64,000 nucleotides of DNA from Gammaproteobacteria bacterium (GCA_021325575.1 JAJPGW010000007.1:1-64000), one strand, 5' to 3'; counted from the first letter of the stretch, positions 36,314 to 45,850 are shown. The notes: generated from the letters alone by a model not told the origin. Program-made: numbers and translations.

Positions 36314-37303
36314 TTGGAAGCGCATTGGTATCGTTCTTCACTCGATAGTGTTGCGATTTTGTTGTTGCCGTTTTCCTGGATTTTTAGCCGGCTGGTTGCT
36401 TTTCGACGTTATCTCTATCGAATTGGTTTTAAGAAAACGACTTTTCTTTCTGTGCCTGTGATTGTGGTGGGAAATATCACAGTCGGTGGTACCGGAAAAA
36501 CACCTTTTGTGCTTTGGCTCGCCGAATTTTTAAAAGAAAATAATTTTAAACCCGGCATTGTAAGTCGAGGGGTGGGTGGTCAGCAAAAATTAGCACCCCG
36601 CTTCGTCGAAAAAAATTCAGATCCAGCTTTGGTGGGTGACGAAGCCATTTTGCTGGCTAAAAGCGGTTGTCCGGTTGTAATTGGTATTGACCGTGTCGCG
36701 GCTGCGCGCGAATTAGTAGCAAAAAAAAATTGCGATGTGATTATTAGTGATGATGGTTTGCAACATTATCGTTTAGGCCGCGCGGTGGAAATCGCGATGA
36801 TTGATGGCGATCGAGGTCTCGGTAATCAACAGTTGTTGCCTGCGGGTCCGTTGCGTGAAAAACCTGCGCGTTTGAAGGAAGTGGATTTTGTGATTGAACA
36901 AGTTTCAGAAAAACGTGATTCAAACTATTGGCCAGTTTGGTTGGAAAAGAACGATCTCGTTGCAGTTTCTAATTCTTTACAAAAAAAATCATTGAGCGAT
37001 TTCAAAAATCAATCCGTTCATGCGGTCGCGGCCATTGGTAATCCAGATCGTTTTTTTAATTTTTTGCGTGAGCAGGGGTTGAATGTGATCCCACATGTTT
37101 TTCCCGATCATTATTTATATCAAGCGGCGGATTTAAATTTTTCGGATTCATTCCCGATTATCATGACAGAAAAAGACGCCGTAAAATGCGAACAATTTTC
37201 AGATGAACGGTTTTGGTATTTGCCAGTCAAAATGAAAGTGCAAGACGAGTTTGCGACACTATTGCTAGAAACATTTTTAAAAAAGAGGAGTCAATATGCG
37301 TAG
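36314..37303 (+). CDS. lpxK: Tetraacyldisaccharide 4'-kinase
   Basis: A 329-aa kinase that phosphorylates the lipid A precursor. The start is a TTG at 36314, 1 bp after the msbA stop and behind GAGGA; the frame is open further upstream inside msbA, but the family N-terminus (HWYRSSLDSVAILLLPFSWIF) begins here. Walker A is GNITVGGTGKTPF; GIVSRGVGG, VGDEAILLA and ISDDGLQHYRLGR are conserved. It overlaps the following chagasin-like gene by 8 bp, indicating translational coupling. Confidence 0.95.
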   Translation: MEAHWYRSSLDSVAILLLPFSWIFSRLVAFRRYLYRIGFKKTTFLSVPVIVVGNITVGGTGKTPFVLWLAEFLKENNFKPGIVSRGVGGQQKLAPRFVEKNSDPALVGDEAILLAKSGCPVVIGIDRVAAARELVAKKNCDVIISDDGLQHYRLGRAVEIAMIDGDRGLGNQQLLPAGPLREKPARLKEVDFVIEQVSEKRDSNYWPVWLEKNDLVAVSNSLQKKSLSDFKNQSVHAVAAIGNPDRFFNFLREQGLNVIPHVFPDHYLYQAADLNFSDSFPIIMTEKDAVKCEQFSDERFWYLPVKMKVQDEFATLLLETFLKKRSQYA

Positions 37304-37733
37304 CGTGAGAATGTTATTAATTTTATTGCTGTTTTGTACCGCTAATGTTTTTGCACAAAATCAGGGAACAACGGTTTTTAATGAAGATAAAACCGGTGTG
37401 CCTGTCACATCCGAAAATCCAGAATTTACCGTCAAATTAAAATCAAATCCGTCGACCGGTTATTCTTGGTTTTTACGCGAATATGATCCTGCATTGATCG
37501 TGCCGGTAAAACATCACTATGAACCACCTGCTGATAGAAAATTAATGGGTGCGCCAGGATATGAAATCTGGACCTTTAAAGTAAAATCCGAAGGATTTCA
37601 TGTGCCGCAACAAACTGTCGTGCGATTAGTTTACGCGCGTCCTTGGGAAGGAGTCGATCAATCAAAACAAGTGGTGTTCCGTGTTTCGACTATTGCCGTT
37701 CCTTCAACTTCCCGTTCTCAAAACGCAGAGTAG
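37296..37733 (+). CDS. Chagasin-family inhibitor of cysteine peptidases (I42), exported
   Basis: A 145-aa protein with a signal peptide (RMLLILLLFCTANVFA, cleavage near residue 20). The three inhibitory loops of the I42 family are recognisable in order: NPSTGYSW (51-58), GAPGYEIWTF (85-94, the GxGG-like loop) and YARPWE (113-118). Such proteins inhibit papain-like cysteine proteases. In a host-associated organism the target could be host cathepsins or an endogenous protease; this is open. The start overlaps lpxK by 8 bp. Its 3' end overlaps the convergent DUF2845 gene by 44 bp. Confidence 0.9.
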   Translation: MRSVRMLLILLLFCTANVFAQNQGTTVFNEDKTGVPVTSENPEFTVKLKSNPSTGYSWFLREYDPALIVPVKHHYEPPADRKLMGAPGYEIWTFKVKSEGFHVPQQTVVRLVYARPWEGVDQSKQVVFRVSTIAVPSTSRSQNAE

Positions 37734-38211
37734 TTTTACCGTATTTCCACTCGTTGACTAGGGTTTCTTCGGGTGGCGTACCGCCGGTTGGCACGCTGGA
37801 TTTCGTAATTGAAACTGGTTTGCCGCAGGCGTCTTCTACCTCTTTCATGGTGGCGCCTGGCTGGATTTGGTCGCCGTTACAGATTGTCGTTGCGCCAACG
37901 CCGATACCATTACTTGACATATTAACAACTACGTCATTGACGAAAGCAAAAGTCACTTTCATGGTGCCTGGATTTTCAATGTTTTGTTGTTGCGGAATCA
38001 TGTTGGCAATTGGCACGTAGTAAACCCATTCTTGTGGGACACTGGGACTGGTTTTAAAATGTTTTTCGGTGCTGGGTTTGCCGCATTGGGCTTCGACTTC
38101 TGCGAGGGTGTCGCCGATGTTGATTTGGTTGAAATTGTCGGGGCAGAAGATACTGAAACAATTGGAGGCGTAGAATAAAGAAGTTAGGCAGATAATGGAT
38201 TTGATGTTCAT
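37690..38211 (-). CDS. Exported protein with two DUF2845-like repeats
   Basis: A 173-aa protein with a signal peptide (IICLTSLFYASNCFS). It has two copies of a DUF2845-like unit: FCPDNFNQINIGDTLAEVEAQCGKP near residue 23 and ICNGDQIQPGATMKEVEDACGKP near residue 110. Each has two Cys that may form a disulphide. A WxYG segment (WKYGKTTLRFENGKL) closes the protein. The fold resembles small periplasmic SmpA/BamE-like modules, but function is unknown. It overlaps the chagasin-like gene tail to tail by 44 bp. Confidence 0.8.
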   Translation of the reverse strand: MNIKSIICLTSLFYASNCFSIFCPDNFNQINIGDTLAEVEAQCGKPSTEKHFKTSPSVPQEWVYYVPIANMIPQQQNIENPGTMKVTFAFVNDVVVNMSSNGIGVGATTICNGDQIQPGATMKEVEDACGKPVSITKSSVPTGGTPPEETLVNEWKYGKTTLRFENGKLKERQ

Positions 38212-38232
38212 AATGACTCCTTGTTCAATTCT

Positions 38233-38310
38233 GTCATTGCGAGCCGCGCTGTTTGCGGCGAAGCAATCTTTTGAGATTGCTTCGGCCTAAAAAGCAGCCT
38301 CGCAATGACG
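38233..38310. repeat. GTCATTGCGAG palindromic repeat, copy 9 (complete)
   Basis: It lies between the DUF2845 gene start and the integrase stop. Left inner stem GCCGC/GCGGC is perfect; the right stem is weaker. Confidence 0.9.
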
Positions 38311-38314
38311 AGGT

Positions 38315-39544
38315 TTAATCGTTCCTTAACTTTTTCCCCTGCGCTGAACGATGGCGCGCAGCGCGATCGATATCAATGTATTTATCCATAGTCGCCGGAT
38401 TTTCATGCCCCGCATCATCACGTATATGTTCGCGTGGACGAAATTCGACATCCGATGAAATGGCAGTATGACGAAGCCAATGCACGGTGGCGGTGGCTAA
38501 ATCTTCTGCTTCATCCCGTTTGCCTTCTTGTTGCAGTTGTAAAATGGCTTGATCAAAAACTTCTTGCACAATGTTACGAATTTGTCGCGCGCCCAAGCCT
38601 TTTTTGCCTTTTAAAACAGGAAAAAGAGGTGTGGTTTCACCGCGATGCGGCAATGGCGGCAAGTCTAAATATTCGCGATAGCGTTTCAAGCGTTGCAATA
38701 ATTCATCAGGGACTGCAATGTCTCGCACCTTGTTACCTTTGCCGACGGTTGTGAACCACCATAAACCTTTTTTGTCCGGTGCAAAATTCCCCATTAATGC
38801 TTTGCGATCATCATGAAAGCTGAGTTCTGAGATACGCACGCCTAATAAATAAAAAGTCGACATTAAAAATAGTGTCCGTTCGTGCTCGGGATTTTCTTCT
38901 GCCATTTTTTCGACGGCGCTCACAACATAATCCCATTGCAATCGACTGAGTTTACGCGTGACTTTTTGTACTTGTTGGCGCTGGATATAACCTTTTTTCT
39001 GACGAATTAAACTGACAGGATTAATTTCCAGATAATTTTCCTGTTGTAAAAAAGTAAAAAGAGAACTGAGTGCAGCAAAAATCGCTTCAATCGATTTGTT
39101 GCTTAATTGGTAATTGGCTTTGCTCGGCTCTTTGCCGTGGCGACGGGCGTTTTTACTGATTTTAGCGACAAAAGGACGCCATTCAGGATTCGGTGCACGC
39201 AGAGAAAATTCATTCATAATAAAACGATTCACTGTTTTAATCGCAATCCAGGTTTTAGGCGGATCATTTACAAATTGCAGATAATCGCGGATTTCATTGC
39301 GGGATATTGCTTTCAGCGGTTTTTTTGCAATTAACCAAGCCCATTGTAACAAGCGTTCTACTTCGCGTCGGTAAGCGGTAAAAGTATCTTTGGAATTGCC
39401 GTAACTTTTTAAAAATTCCAGGCAGAGTTTATATTCATTTTCAATATTGGGCACAGTCAGCGATTGCAGGTGCTTAATGACGGAGTCATAAGTTTCTTGC
39501 ACATTTTCTAATGTATCAAACAATGGACTAGGAATCGCAGTCAT
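38315..39544 (-). CDS. Tyrosine recombinase/integrase
   Basis: A 409-aa site-specific recombinase with an N-terminal SAM-like core-binding part (FLKSYGNSKDTFTAYRREVERLLQWA) and a C-terminal catalytic domain. Catalytic residues are present: Arg in LGVRISEL, His and Arg in HWLRHT, His in AGHENPATM and the nucleophilic Tyr in DKYIDI. It is longer than XerC/XerD. It starts 1 bp after the purB stop on the same strand, so it appears translationally coupled to a housekeeping gene, unusual for a mobile-element integrase. No att site or cargo was found. Confidence 0.88.
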   Translation of the reverse strand: MTAIPSPLFDTLENVQETYDSVIKHLQSLTVPNIENEYKLCLEFLKSYGNSKDTFTAYRREVERLLQWAWLIAKKPLKAISRNEIRDYLQFVNDPPKTWIAIKTVNRFIMNEFSLRAPNPEWRPFVAKISKNARRHGKEPSKANYQLSNKSIEAIFAALSSLFTFLQQENYLEINPVSLIRQKKGYIQRQQVQKVTRKLSRLQWDYVVSAVEKMAEENPEHERTLFLMSTFYLLGVRISELSFHDDRKALMGNFAPDKKGLWWFTTVGKGNKVRDIAVPDELLQRLKRYREYLDLPPLPHRGETTPLFPVLKGKKGLGARQIRNIVQEVFDQAILQLQQEGKRDEAEDLATATVHWLRHTAISSDVEFRPREHIRDDAGHENPATMDKYIDIDRAARHRSAQGKKLRND

Positions 39545-39545
39545 T

Positions 39546-40913
39546 TTAAATCCGTTTTGCTAAGTCAGCAGCGTATCCGATGTATTTTCCCGGTGTTAAT
39601 TTTATTAATTGCTGTTTCACATTTTCAGGCAAATCCTGTTGCATAATAAATTCGTGTAATATTTTTTTAGTAATTTTGTGCCCGCGAGTGAATGATTTTA
39701 ATTTTTCATAAGGCTGATCAATGCCGTGACGGCGTAAAACCGTTTGAATGGGTTCTGCTAAAATTTCCCAGTGTTGATCAAGATCCGCTTCTAATTTTTC
39801 AAAATCAGGCGCAATTTTGGAAAGTCCTTTGTTGGTCGATTGATACGCTAAAATAGAATGGGCAATCGCAACACCGATATTACGTAACACGGTTGAATCG
39901 GAAAGATCACGCTGCCAGCGGGAAATCGGCAATTTCAAAATCATATGCTCTAGGAGTGCGTTAGCAATTCCGAGATTGCCTTCGGCATTTTCAAAATCAA
40001 TGGGATTGACTTTGTGGGGCATGGCAGATGAGCCTACTTCATTGCTGAACGATTTTAGTTTGAAATAATTTAGCGAGATGTAACCCCAATTATCACGATT
40101 AAAATCAATGAGGATAGTATTGATACGCACTAAAATAGCAAAAAATTCTGAGAGGAAATCGTGTGGTTCAATTTGTGTGGTGTAAGGGTTCCAGGTGAGG
40201 CCTAATTTAGTAATGAAATTTTTGCTAAGGGTTTGCCAATCAATGTCGGGATAGGCTGTCAGTAACGCATTATAATTTCCCGATGCGCCATTTAATTTTC
40301 CAAAAATCGGTGTCGCGGTCAGTTGTTCAATTTGACGTTGCAAACGAGCGAGTACATTCGCAAATTCTTTACCGACGGTGGTGGGGGTCGCGGGTTGACC
40401 ATGGGTGCGAGCCATCATGGGTGTGTTTGCGTATTCGTGCGAAAAGTTTTTTAATAATCCAACTAATTCATCGAGCGCAGGTAAAATCACTTGTTTTCGT
40501 GCCGTATCCAACATCAACGCATAAGCAAGATTGTTAATATCTTCGGAGGTACAGCCGAAATGGATAAATTCCATGACTTTAGCTAGTTCAGCATTGCCTT
40601 GAATGCGTTCTTTAATAAAATATTCGACGGCTTTCACATCATGATTGATGCCGCTTTCGATATGTTTGACCCTGAGCGCATCTTGTTCGGAAAAATTCTT
40701 CACGATGGCATTCAACATATCCTGGGCATGGACGCTTAAATGGGGTAGTTCAGGCAGATGACCGTGCTCGGCTAAAAATTCAAACCAGCCAATTTCGATC
40801 AGCACACGAAAACGAATCAAACCATATTCACTGAAAATGGGACGTAAATCGGCTACTTTTTCTTGATAGCGGCCCTCGAGAGGCGAAATCGCGGTGAGCG
40901 TTGAAATGGTCAT
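39546..40913 (-). CDS. purB: Adenylosuccinate lyase
   Basis: A 455-aa fumarase-superfamily enzyme acting twice in purine synthesis. Motifs TAISPLEGRY, ESGINHDVKAVEYFIK, HFGCTSEDINN, ARTHGQPATPTT and the signature loop SSAMPHKVNPIDFENAEGN are intact. The ATG at 40913 has AAGGA 5 bp upstream and is preferred to the ATG at 40919. It follows hflD by 36 bp, matching the enterobacterial mnmA-hflD-purB order. Confidence 0.97.
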   Translation of the reverse strand: MTISTLTAISPLEGRYQEKVADLRPIFSEYGLIRFRVLIEIGWFEFLAEHGHLPELPHLSVHAQDMLNAIVKNFSEQDALRVKHIESGINHDVKAVEYFIKERIQGNAELAKVMEFIHFGCTSEDINNLAYALMLDTARKQVILPALDELVGLLKNFSHEYANTPMMARTHGQPATPTTVGKEFANVLARLQRQIEQLTATPIFGKLNGASGNYNALLTAYPDIDWQTLSKNFITKLGLTWNPYTTQIEPHDFLSEFFAILVRINTILIDFNRDNWGYISLNYFKLKSFSNEVGSSAMPHKVNPIDFENAEGNLGIANALLEHMILKLPISRWQRDLSDSTVLRNIGVAIAHSILAYQSTNKGLSKIAPDFEKLEADLDQHWEILAEPIQTVLRRHGIDQPYEKLKSFTRGHKITKKILHEFIMQQDLPENVKQQLIKLTPGKYIGYAADLAKRI

Positions 40914-40949
40914 GTGCATCCTTATCAGTTAAACATCTAAGCCCTAATT

Positions 40950-41588
40950 CTATTTTACCTCGTTCAGTGCGATCTCGGCTAAAATTTTTTCCGCCATGGC
41001 TTTTATTTTTGCACGGGCAAATAAAATCTGGAAGCGGGAACCGCCCATTTGCCGCCATAAAAATGCCGATCGGACACCGGCAAGTAGCAGGGCGCGGATT
41101 TTATCCATGTTTTCAGTGACGCTTAGCGAACGCTGGTGGCCCCAGATGATAATTCTAAAATGAAATGTGCTAATAGCAGTTAGATACGCATCCGCAAGAT
41201 TATTGATAACGGTTGGATGCACCAGATGAAAATAATCCACCTGTTTTTTAATTTTCTGCAGACGTTCAGTCAGTTCATTTGAAATTTTGCGGGAACGCGC
41301 CACCTTTTTTTGAATATGCAGCAGTGAAAAAGCAATTCGCATCAGCGGGCGGGATGCTTTGATCCCCAGTGAAAACATCTGGACTAATTTTTCGAGTCCC
41401 ACTTTAACATCACTGATGTTGCCATAAACCATAGAAACATCTTGCGGTTCTGTTTGAAAAATACTGTGAATACTCGCTTGAAACGCGGCTTCATTTAATT
41501 TGCCGGTTTGGGCGAGTTCACGCACTAATGTCACCGATTGAATAATGCCAGCGAGGGCGAGCGTGGTTTTATATAATTTATCCTGCAA
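40950..41588 (-). CDS. hflD: High frequency lysogenization protein HflD homolog
   Basis: A 212-aa helical protein matching the enterobacterial HflD length. It probably starts at TTG 41588, behind GAGGAG, and overlaps mnmA by 11 bp; the frame is open to 41636 inside mnmA, but the family N-terminus ([17 protein letters not shown]) begins at the TTG. Family segments include [18 protein letters not shown] and the C-terminal [21 protein letters not shown]. Apart from its effect on phage lambda lysogeny in E. coli, its cellular role is poorly known. Confidence 0.92.
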   Translation of the reverse strand: MQDKLYKTTLALAGIIQSVTLVRELAQTGKLNEAAFQASIHSIFQTEPQDVSMVYGNISDVKVGLEKLVQMFSLGIKASRPLMRIAFSLLHIQKKVARSRKISNELTERLQKIKKQVDYFHLVHPTVINNLADAYLTAISTFHFRIIIWGHQRSLSVTENMDKIRALLLAGVRSAFLWRQMGGSRFQILFARAKIKAMAEKILAEIALNEVK

Positions 41589-42675
41589 GTTCGTTTTCTC
41601 CTCGAACAATAATTCCACCACCCAAACAGACTTCATCCAGATAAATCACAACGGATTGTCCTGGCGTCACGGCACGCTGGGGTTGATCGAAGATTATTTT
41701 ATACTGATTTTCAGGCAATGGATGTATCGTGCATGCCTGGTCTTTTTGACGGTAACGGGTTTTTGCGAAAGCGCGCAGAGGAAATTCAGGCATTGCTTTG
41801 ATCCAGTGCAGGTCTTTTGCGATAAGTGCTTTTGCGTACAGCAAAGGATGTTCATCACCTTGCGCGACAATTAACGCATTTTTTTCGATGTTTTTTGCAA
41901 CTACATACCAAGGCGATTCGGCGGAATTTTTTACGCCGCCAATTTTTAAACCCTGACGCTGACCGATCGTGTGAAACATTAAGCCGTCATGCTGGCCTAA
42001 AACCTTGCCTTCGGGCGTTTGAATTTCCCCCGGTTTTGCTGGTAAATAATCATTTAAAAACGTTTTAAATTTTCGCTCACCAATAAAACAAATACCGGTA
42101 CTGTCTTTTTTCGCATGATTTTTAAAGCCAGCTTCGGCTGCGATTTTGCGTACGGTTTCTTTTTTTAATTCGCCGACGGGGAAAAGGCTTTGTGCGATTT
42201 GTTCTTTGGTTAAAGCATGCAGAAAATAACTCTGGTCTTTATTGGAATCTAATCCTTTCAGTAACTCATTATCAGCCGATTTTCGTGCATAATGGCCGGT
42301 TGCAATGCAATCGGCGCCACGCTGTTTTGCATACTGCAAAAAGGCCTTAAATTTAATTTCGCGGTTACACAAAATATCAGGATTCGGGGTTCGGCCAGCG
42401 CGATATTCTGTTAAAAAATGGCTGAATACATGTTGCCAATATTCGGATGCGAAATTTATGCTGTGGAAGGGTATTTGCAGATCATCACAGACGGCTCGGG
42501 CATCGGCCATATCTCTTGCCGCAGGGCAAAAGTTATCGGTATCATCCTCTTCCCAGTTTTTCATGAAGACGCCTTCCACATGGTGGCCGGCTTTTTTAAG
42601 CAATAGGGCGGCAACGGAAGAATCGACACCTCCGGACATGCCTACGATTATGTGTTTAAGCTCTTGTTTATTCAT
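41578..42675 (-). CDS. mnmA: tRNA-specific 2-thiouridylase MnmA
   Basis: A 365-aa enzyme that puts sulphur on U34 of Lys, Glu and Gln tRNAs. The PP-loop [12 protein letters not shown] (13-24), MKNWEEDD, the catalytic Cys in [12 protein letters not shown] and the second Cys in [12 protein letters not shown] are present. It lies 19 bp downstream of tRNA-Val on the same strand, so tRNA and modifying enzyme may share a transcript. It overlaps hflD by 11 bp. Confidence 0.97.
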   Translation of the reverse strand: MNKQELKHIIVGMSGGVDSSVAALLLKKAGHHVEGVFMKNWEEDDTDNFCPAARDMADARAVCDDLQIPFHSINFASEYWQHVFSHFLTEYRAGRTPNPDILCNREIKFKAFLQYAKQRGADCIATGHYARKSADNELLKGLDSNKDQSYFLHALTKEQIAQSLFPVGELKKETVRKIAAEAGFKNHAKKDSTGICFIGERKFKTFLNDYLPAKPGEIQTPEGKVLGQHDGLMFHTIGQRQGLKIGGVKNSAESPWYVVAKNIEKNALIVAQGDEHPLLYAKALIAKDLHWIKAMPEFPLRAFAKTRYRQKDQACTIHPLPENQYKIIFDQPQRAVTPGQSVVIYLDEVCLGGGIIVRGENELAG

Positions 42676-42694
42676 GAGTTTTATTGAGTGTCAT

Positions 42695-42769
42695 TGGTGG
42701 GCGATACTGGGATCGAACCAGTGGCCCCTGCCGTGTGAAGGCAGTGCTCTCCCGCTGAGCTAATCGCCC
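42695..42769 (-). tRNA. tRNA-Val (anticodon CAC)
   Basis: Acceptor GGGCGAT/ATCGCCC, anticodon loop TTCACAC on stem CTGCC/GGCAG giving CAC, T-loop GGTTCGATCCC, and encoded CCA. Confidence 0.94.
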
Positions 42770-42838
42770 GCAAATACTGAAAATAGGGTGTAATTTTATT
42801 TGTGTTCGGGTGGGTGGTCAATCTATACTTTGGTGGAG

Positions 42839-42982
42839 TGATTAAATAGACTTATCGTTTTTTCGATTTAATAAAATGTCGGGGTCCTGTCATGGTAGAG
42901 TTTTTTTTCGTGCTCGCACGAAAAAAACTCTACCATGCCACCCCGTCTCTATATCGAAAAAACGATAAATCTATTTAATCAC
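42839..42982. mobile_element. 144-bp foldback element (MITE-like)
   Basis: Outer arms of 30 bp (GTGATTAAATAGA..., 42839-42868 and 42953-42982) match with one difference. Inner arms CATGGTAGAGTTTTTTT...CGTGC (42891-42912 and about 42915-42937) are also complementary and meet at a TC dinucleotide. Only the stretch between outer and inner arms is diverged. The whole element folds into one long hairpin with no coding capacity. It lies between divergent tRNA-Val and gltX. No clear target-site duplication is visible. Confidence 0.8.
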
Positions 42983-43006
42983 GTTATTACTTATTATGGG
43001 AAATTT

Positions 43007-44383
43007 ATGGTTATTACGCGGTTTGCCCCTAGTCCTACGGGGTATTTACATATTGGTGGTGCGCGCACGGCTTTATATTGCTGGTTATATGCGAAAAAGA
43101 CCCAGGGCAAATTTATTTTGCGGATTGAAGATACCGATTTGGAACGCTCAACGCAAGAATCTGTGCAGGCGATTTTAGACGCTATGGATTGGTTGAAGTT
43201 GAATTATGATGAAGGTCCGTATTATCAAACTAAGCGCTTTGATCGTTATCGGGAAGTTGCAGAACAATTATTAAAAGAAGGCAAAGCTTATCGCTGTTAT
43301 TGTTCCAAAGAGCGTCTTGAAAAATTACGTGAAGAACAAACGGCGCGTAAAGAAAAGCCGCGTTATGATGGTTTTTGTCGTCATCGTACAGAACCGGGTG
43401 AAGGTCCGTTTGTCATTCGGTTTAAAAATCCAGAAGAGGGTGTGGTTGAATTTGATGATTTAATTCGTGGGAAATTAACGTTTAGCAATACGGAATTAGA
43501 TGATTTGATTATTGCGCGTAGCGATGGCACGCCAACTTATAATTTTACCGTCGTGGTTGATGACTGGGACATGAAAATTACTCACGTGATTCGGGGTGAT
43601 GATCATATTAATAATACACCGCGCCAAATTAATATCTTGCGCGCACTCGGTGCGACTCCGCCGCAATATGCGCATGTTTCTATGATTTTAGGAAGCGATG
43701 GGAAACGTTTATCAAAACGCCATGGAGCTGTCGGTGTGATGCAATATCGCGAAGAAGGCTTTTTGCCGGAAGCGTTGTTAAATTATTTAGTGCGATTAGG
43801 CTGGTCGTATGGCGATCAGGAAATTTTTTCGATGGATGAGTTAATCAAATTATTTGATATCAAAGGAATTAATAAAGCGCCTGCGGCGTTTAATCCAGAA
43901 AAATTAACTTGGCTGAATCAGCATTACATTAAAACCAGTGACCCAGAGCGAGTTGCTGCAGAATTAAAATGGCATATGGATAAACTGGGTGTTGATCTTT
44001 CCAAAGGGCCTGCATTAGTTGAAATTGTTAAAGCGCAAGCTGAACGAGCGAAAACGTTAAAAGAAATGGCGGAAAAAAGTAAAATTTTTTACGAAGATAT
44101 AAAATATAACGACGAAGCGGTTCAAAAAAATATTACAGCGGATGTGTTGCCTGCGTTATCCGAAATTCGCGAAGGATTTTCTGCGCTAAAAGATTGGAAT
44201 AAAGAAGCCATTCATGGTGTTGTTGTGACTGTTGCTGAAAAATTGGGATTGAAGTTGGGTAAAGTTGCACAACCTCTGCGAGTGGCAACAACGGGTGATA
44301 CGATTTCGCCGCCAATCGATGTGACGTTGGAATTATTGGGCCGTGAAAAAGTACTGGCTCGTTTATCGAATAAATTTAGTTAA
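43007..44383 (+). CDS. gltX: Glutamyl-tRNA synthetase
   Basis: A 458-aa class I synthetase. The HIGH region is [12 protein letters not shown] and the KMSKS equivalent is [10 protein letters not shown]. The zinc-binding set YRCYC...FCRH of the GltX1 type is present. The frame is open back into the foldback element (42935), but the ATG at 43007 directly precedes the family start [11 protein letters not shown] and follows GGGAAAT. Convergent with the amidase gene, with stop codons abutting. Confidence 0.96.
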   Translation: MVITRFAPSPTGYLHIGGARTALYCWLYAKKTQGKFILRIEDTDLERSTQESVQAILDAMDWLKLNYDEGPYYQTKRFDRYREVAEQLLKEGKAYRCYCSKERLEKLREEQTARKEKPRYDGFCRHRTEPGEGPFVIRFKNPEEGVVEFDDLIRGKLTFSNTELDDLIIARSDGTPTYNFTVVVDDWDMKITHVIRGDDHINNTPRQINILRALGATPPQYAHVSMILGSDGKRLSKRHGAVGVMQYREEGFLPEALLNYLVRLGWSYGDQEIFSMDELIKLFDIKGINKAPAAFNPEKLTWLNQHYIKTSDPERVAAELKWHMDKLGVDLSKGPALVEIVKAQAERAKTLKEMAEKSKIFYEDIKYNDEAVQKNITADVLPALSEIREGFSALKDWNKEAIHGVVVTVAEKLGLKLGKVAQPLRVATTGDTISPPIDVTLELLGREKVLARLSNKFS

Positions 44384-45850
44384 TTAAATTGGCGGCGACA
44401 CAAAGCCGCCAATTTCTTGTTCTAATAATTTCGCAAAGCCAAGTGTCGTAAGATCTTGCATAAAATCACCGATTATTTGCACACCAACGGGCAAATTTTC
44501 TTTTGTCAGACCCATTGGAATCACAGTCGACGGCAACCCAAACAACGTCGAATTACACACCCAAATATATTGATTAGAATAAGGATGCAGGACGCCATCA
44601 ATTTCCAATTTGCGTTTACTTTGTTTTTCCGAATGATCATGTGGAAACGCGGTAGTCGGGGAAACAGGGCAGAGTACCACATCAAATTGATTATAAAGAT
44701 TTCGCCATTTCAGCCGTAAAATCTCGCGCAACCGCGTGGCAAGTATCCAGTCGCGGTGATTCATGATCATCCCGCGAAAAAAATGCGTTCCTAAACTATC
44801 ATCGTCTGAGGGAATTTTTTTAAATTTTATTTGAGATTGTTCGTAATCTGCTTGTGTCATCAAAGCAGAATACCAAGCGCCCAATAACAACGAATAATTT
44901 TTTGCGATTTTGGCAAGATCCGGTAGATCTTTGCTGGTACGTTGAATATCCACACCTGCTTTTTTCAATTTTTCAGCTAAATTATTTTGCGCTTCTTTGA
45001 TCGATACCGCCGTGGGATAAAGCGGATGCTCATCCAATAAAAGCACGCGAAAATCGCGTAACGATTTTTGTTTAACCGGCGGCAGTGAAAGTTGATAGCC
45101 CGCGCCTTCGAGTTTTTCATCAGGACCTGCAATTGCTCTTAAACCAATTTCAAGATCAGCCGCAGTGCGTGCCATAGGCCCCGCTACAACAAAATCAACT
45201 CGACCCGAATACGGCGGCGCCATCGGCGGACCTGATCCACGCAATGGCACCAAATCAAAACTCGGATTATGCGAACACACACCGCAAAAATGTGCGGGGA
45301 TGCGCAATGATCCTGCGAGATCCGAACCTAATTCCAAAGACACATAACCCATCGCAAGGGCCGCAGCAGAGCCACCCGAAGATCCACCCGACGTTAATTT
45401 TGTATTCCATGGGTTATGGGTGGTACCAAATAAATCATTATAAGTTTGCCAATCATCCAGCATCGAGGGCACATTGGTTTTTCCGAGAATTATCGCGCCC
45501 GCTTTTTTTAAACGCGCAACCACTAATGAATCCTCTTCAGGCATCCAATTTTTAAATTCTGGATTGCCCCAGGTTGTGGCAAGTCCTTTGACGCTAAAAG
45601 ATTCTTTGACAGTGATCGGGATTCCAAGCAATGGACCAGCCTCCCCACGAGCAATCGCCGCATCTGCTGCCAGTGCCGCTTTACGTGCGCGATCGAAATC
45701 TCGGACTACGACTGCGTTAATTTTTTTGTCTTCTTTTTCAATTCGAGCAATGGCCGCTTCCGTTAATTCAGAAGATGAGATTTTTTTAGTCGCAAGCGCA
45801 TTGAGTAGATCGGCTGCGGTGGGATAATTGAATTTATTTGATATTTTCAT
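44384..45850 (-). CDS. Amidase signature family protein
   Basis: A 488-aa amidase. The Ser-cisSer-Lys triad is visible: Lys in IPITVKESF, the Ser-rich loop TSGGSSGGSAAALA, and the nucleophile region GSDLAGSLRIPA. An unusual feature is the PSMLDDWQTYNDLFG stretch where GatA enzymes have NMDEFAMG, so it is not the tRNA amidotransferase. Physiological substrate is unknown. Start at ATG 45850, where the family N-terminus begins; upstream in-frame starts to 45919 lack support. Its last codons lie within a hairpin shared with the gltX 3' end. Confidence 0.88.
   Translation of the reverse strand: MKISNKFNYPTAADLLNALATKKISSSELTEAAIARIEKEDKKINAVVVRDFDRARKAALAADAAIARGEAGPLLGIPITVKESFSVKGLATTWGNPEFKNWMPEEDSLVVARLKKAGAIILGKTNVPSMLDDWQTYNDLFGTTHNPWNTKLTSGGSSGGSAAALAMGYVSLELGSDLAGSLRIPAHFCGVCSHNPSFDLVPLRGSGPPMAPPYSGRVDFVVAGPMARTAADLEIGLRAIAGPDEKLEGAGYQLSLPPVKQKSLRDFRVLLLDEHPLYPTAVSIKEAQNNLAEKLKKAGVDIQRTSKDLPDLAKIAKNYSLLLGAWYSALMTQADYEQSQIKFKKIPSDDDSLGTHFFRGMIMNHRDWILATRLREILRLKWRNLYNQFDVVLCPVSPTTAFPHDHSEKQSKRKLEIDGVLHPYSNQYIWVCNSTLFGLPSTVIPMGLTKENLPVGVQIIGDFMQDLTTLGFAKLLEQEIGGFVSPPI
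44386..44415. terminator. Hairpin shared by the convergent gltX and amidase 3' ends
   Basis: AAATTGGCGGC (44386-44396) and GCCGCCAATTT (44405-44415) form a perfect 11-bp stem immediately after the gltX stop and inside the last codons of the amidase gene. On the minus strand the stem is followed by AATTAAC, without a real T-run. Confidence 0.6.

Noticed and set aside
41589-41636. N-terminal extension of HflD
   Set aside because: It lies inside mnmA; the TTG at 41588 behind GAGGAG gives the normal length.
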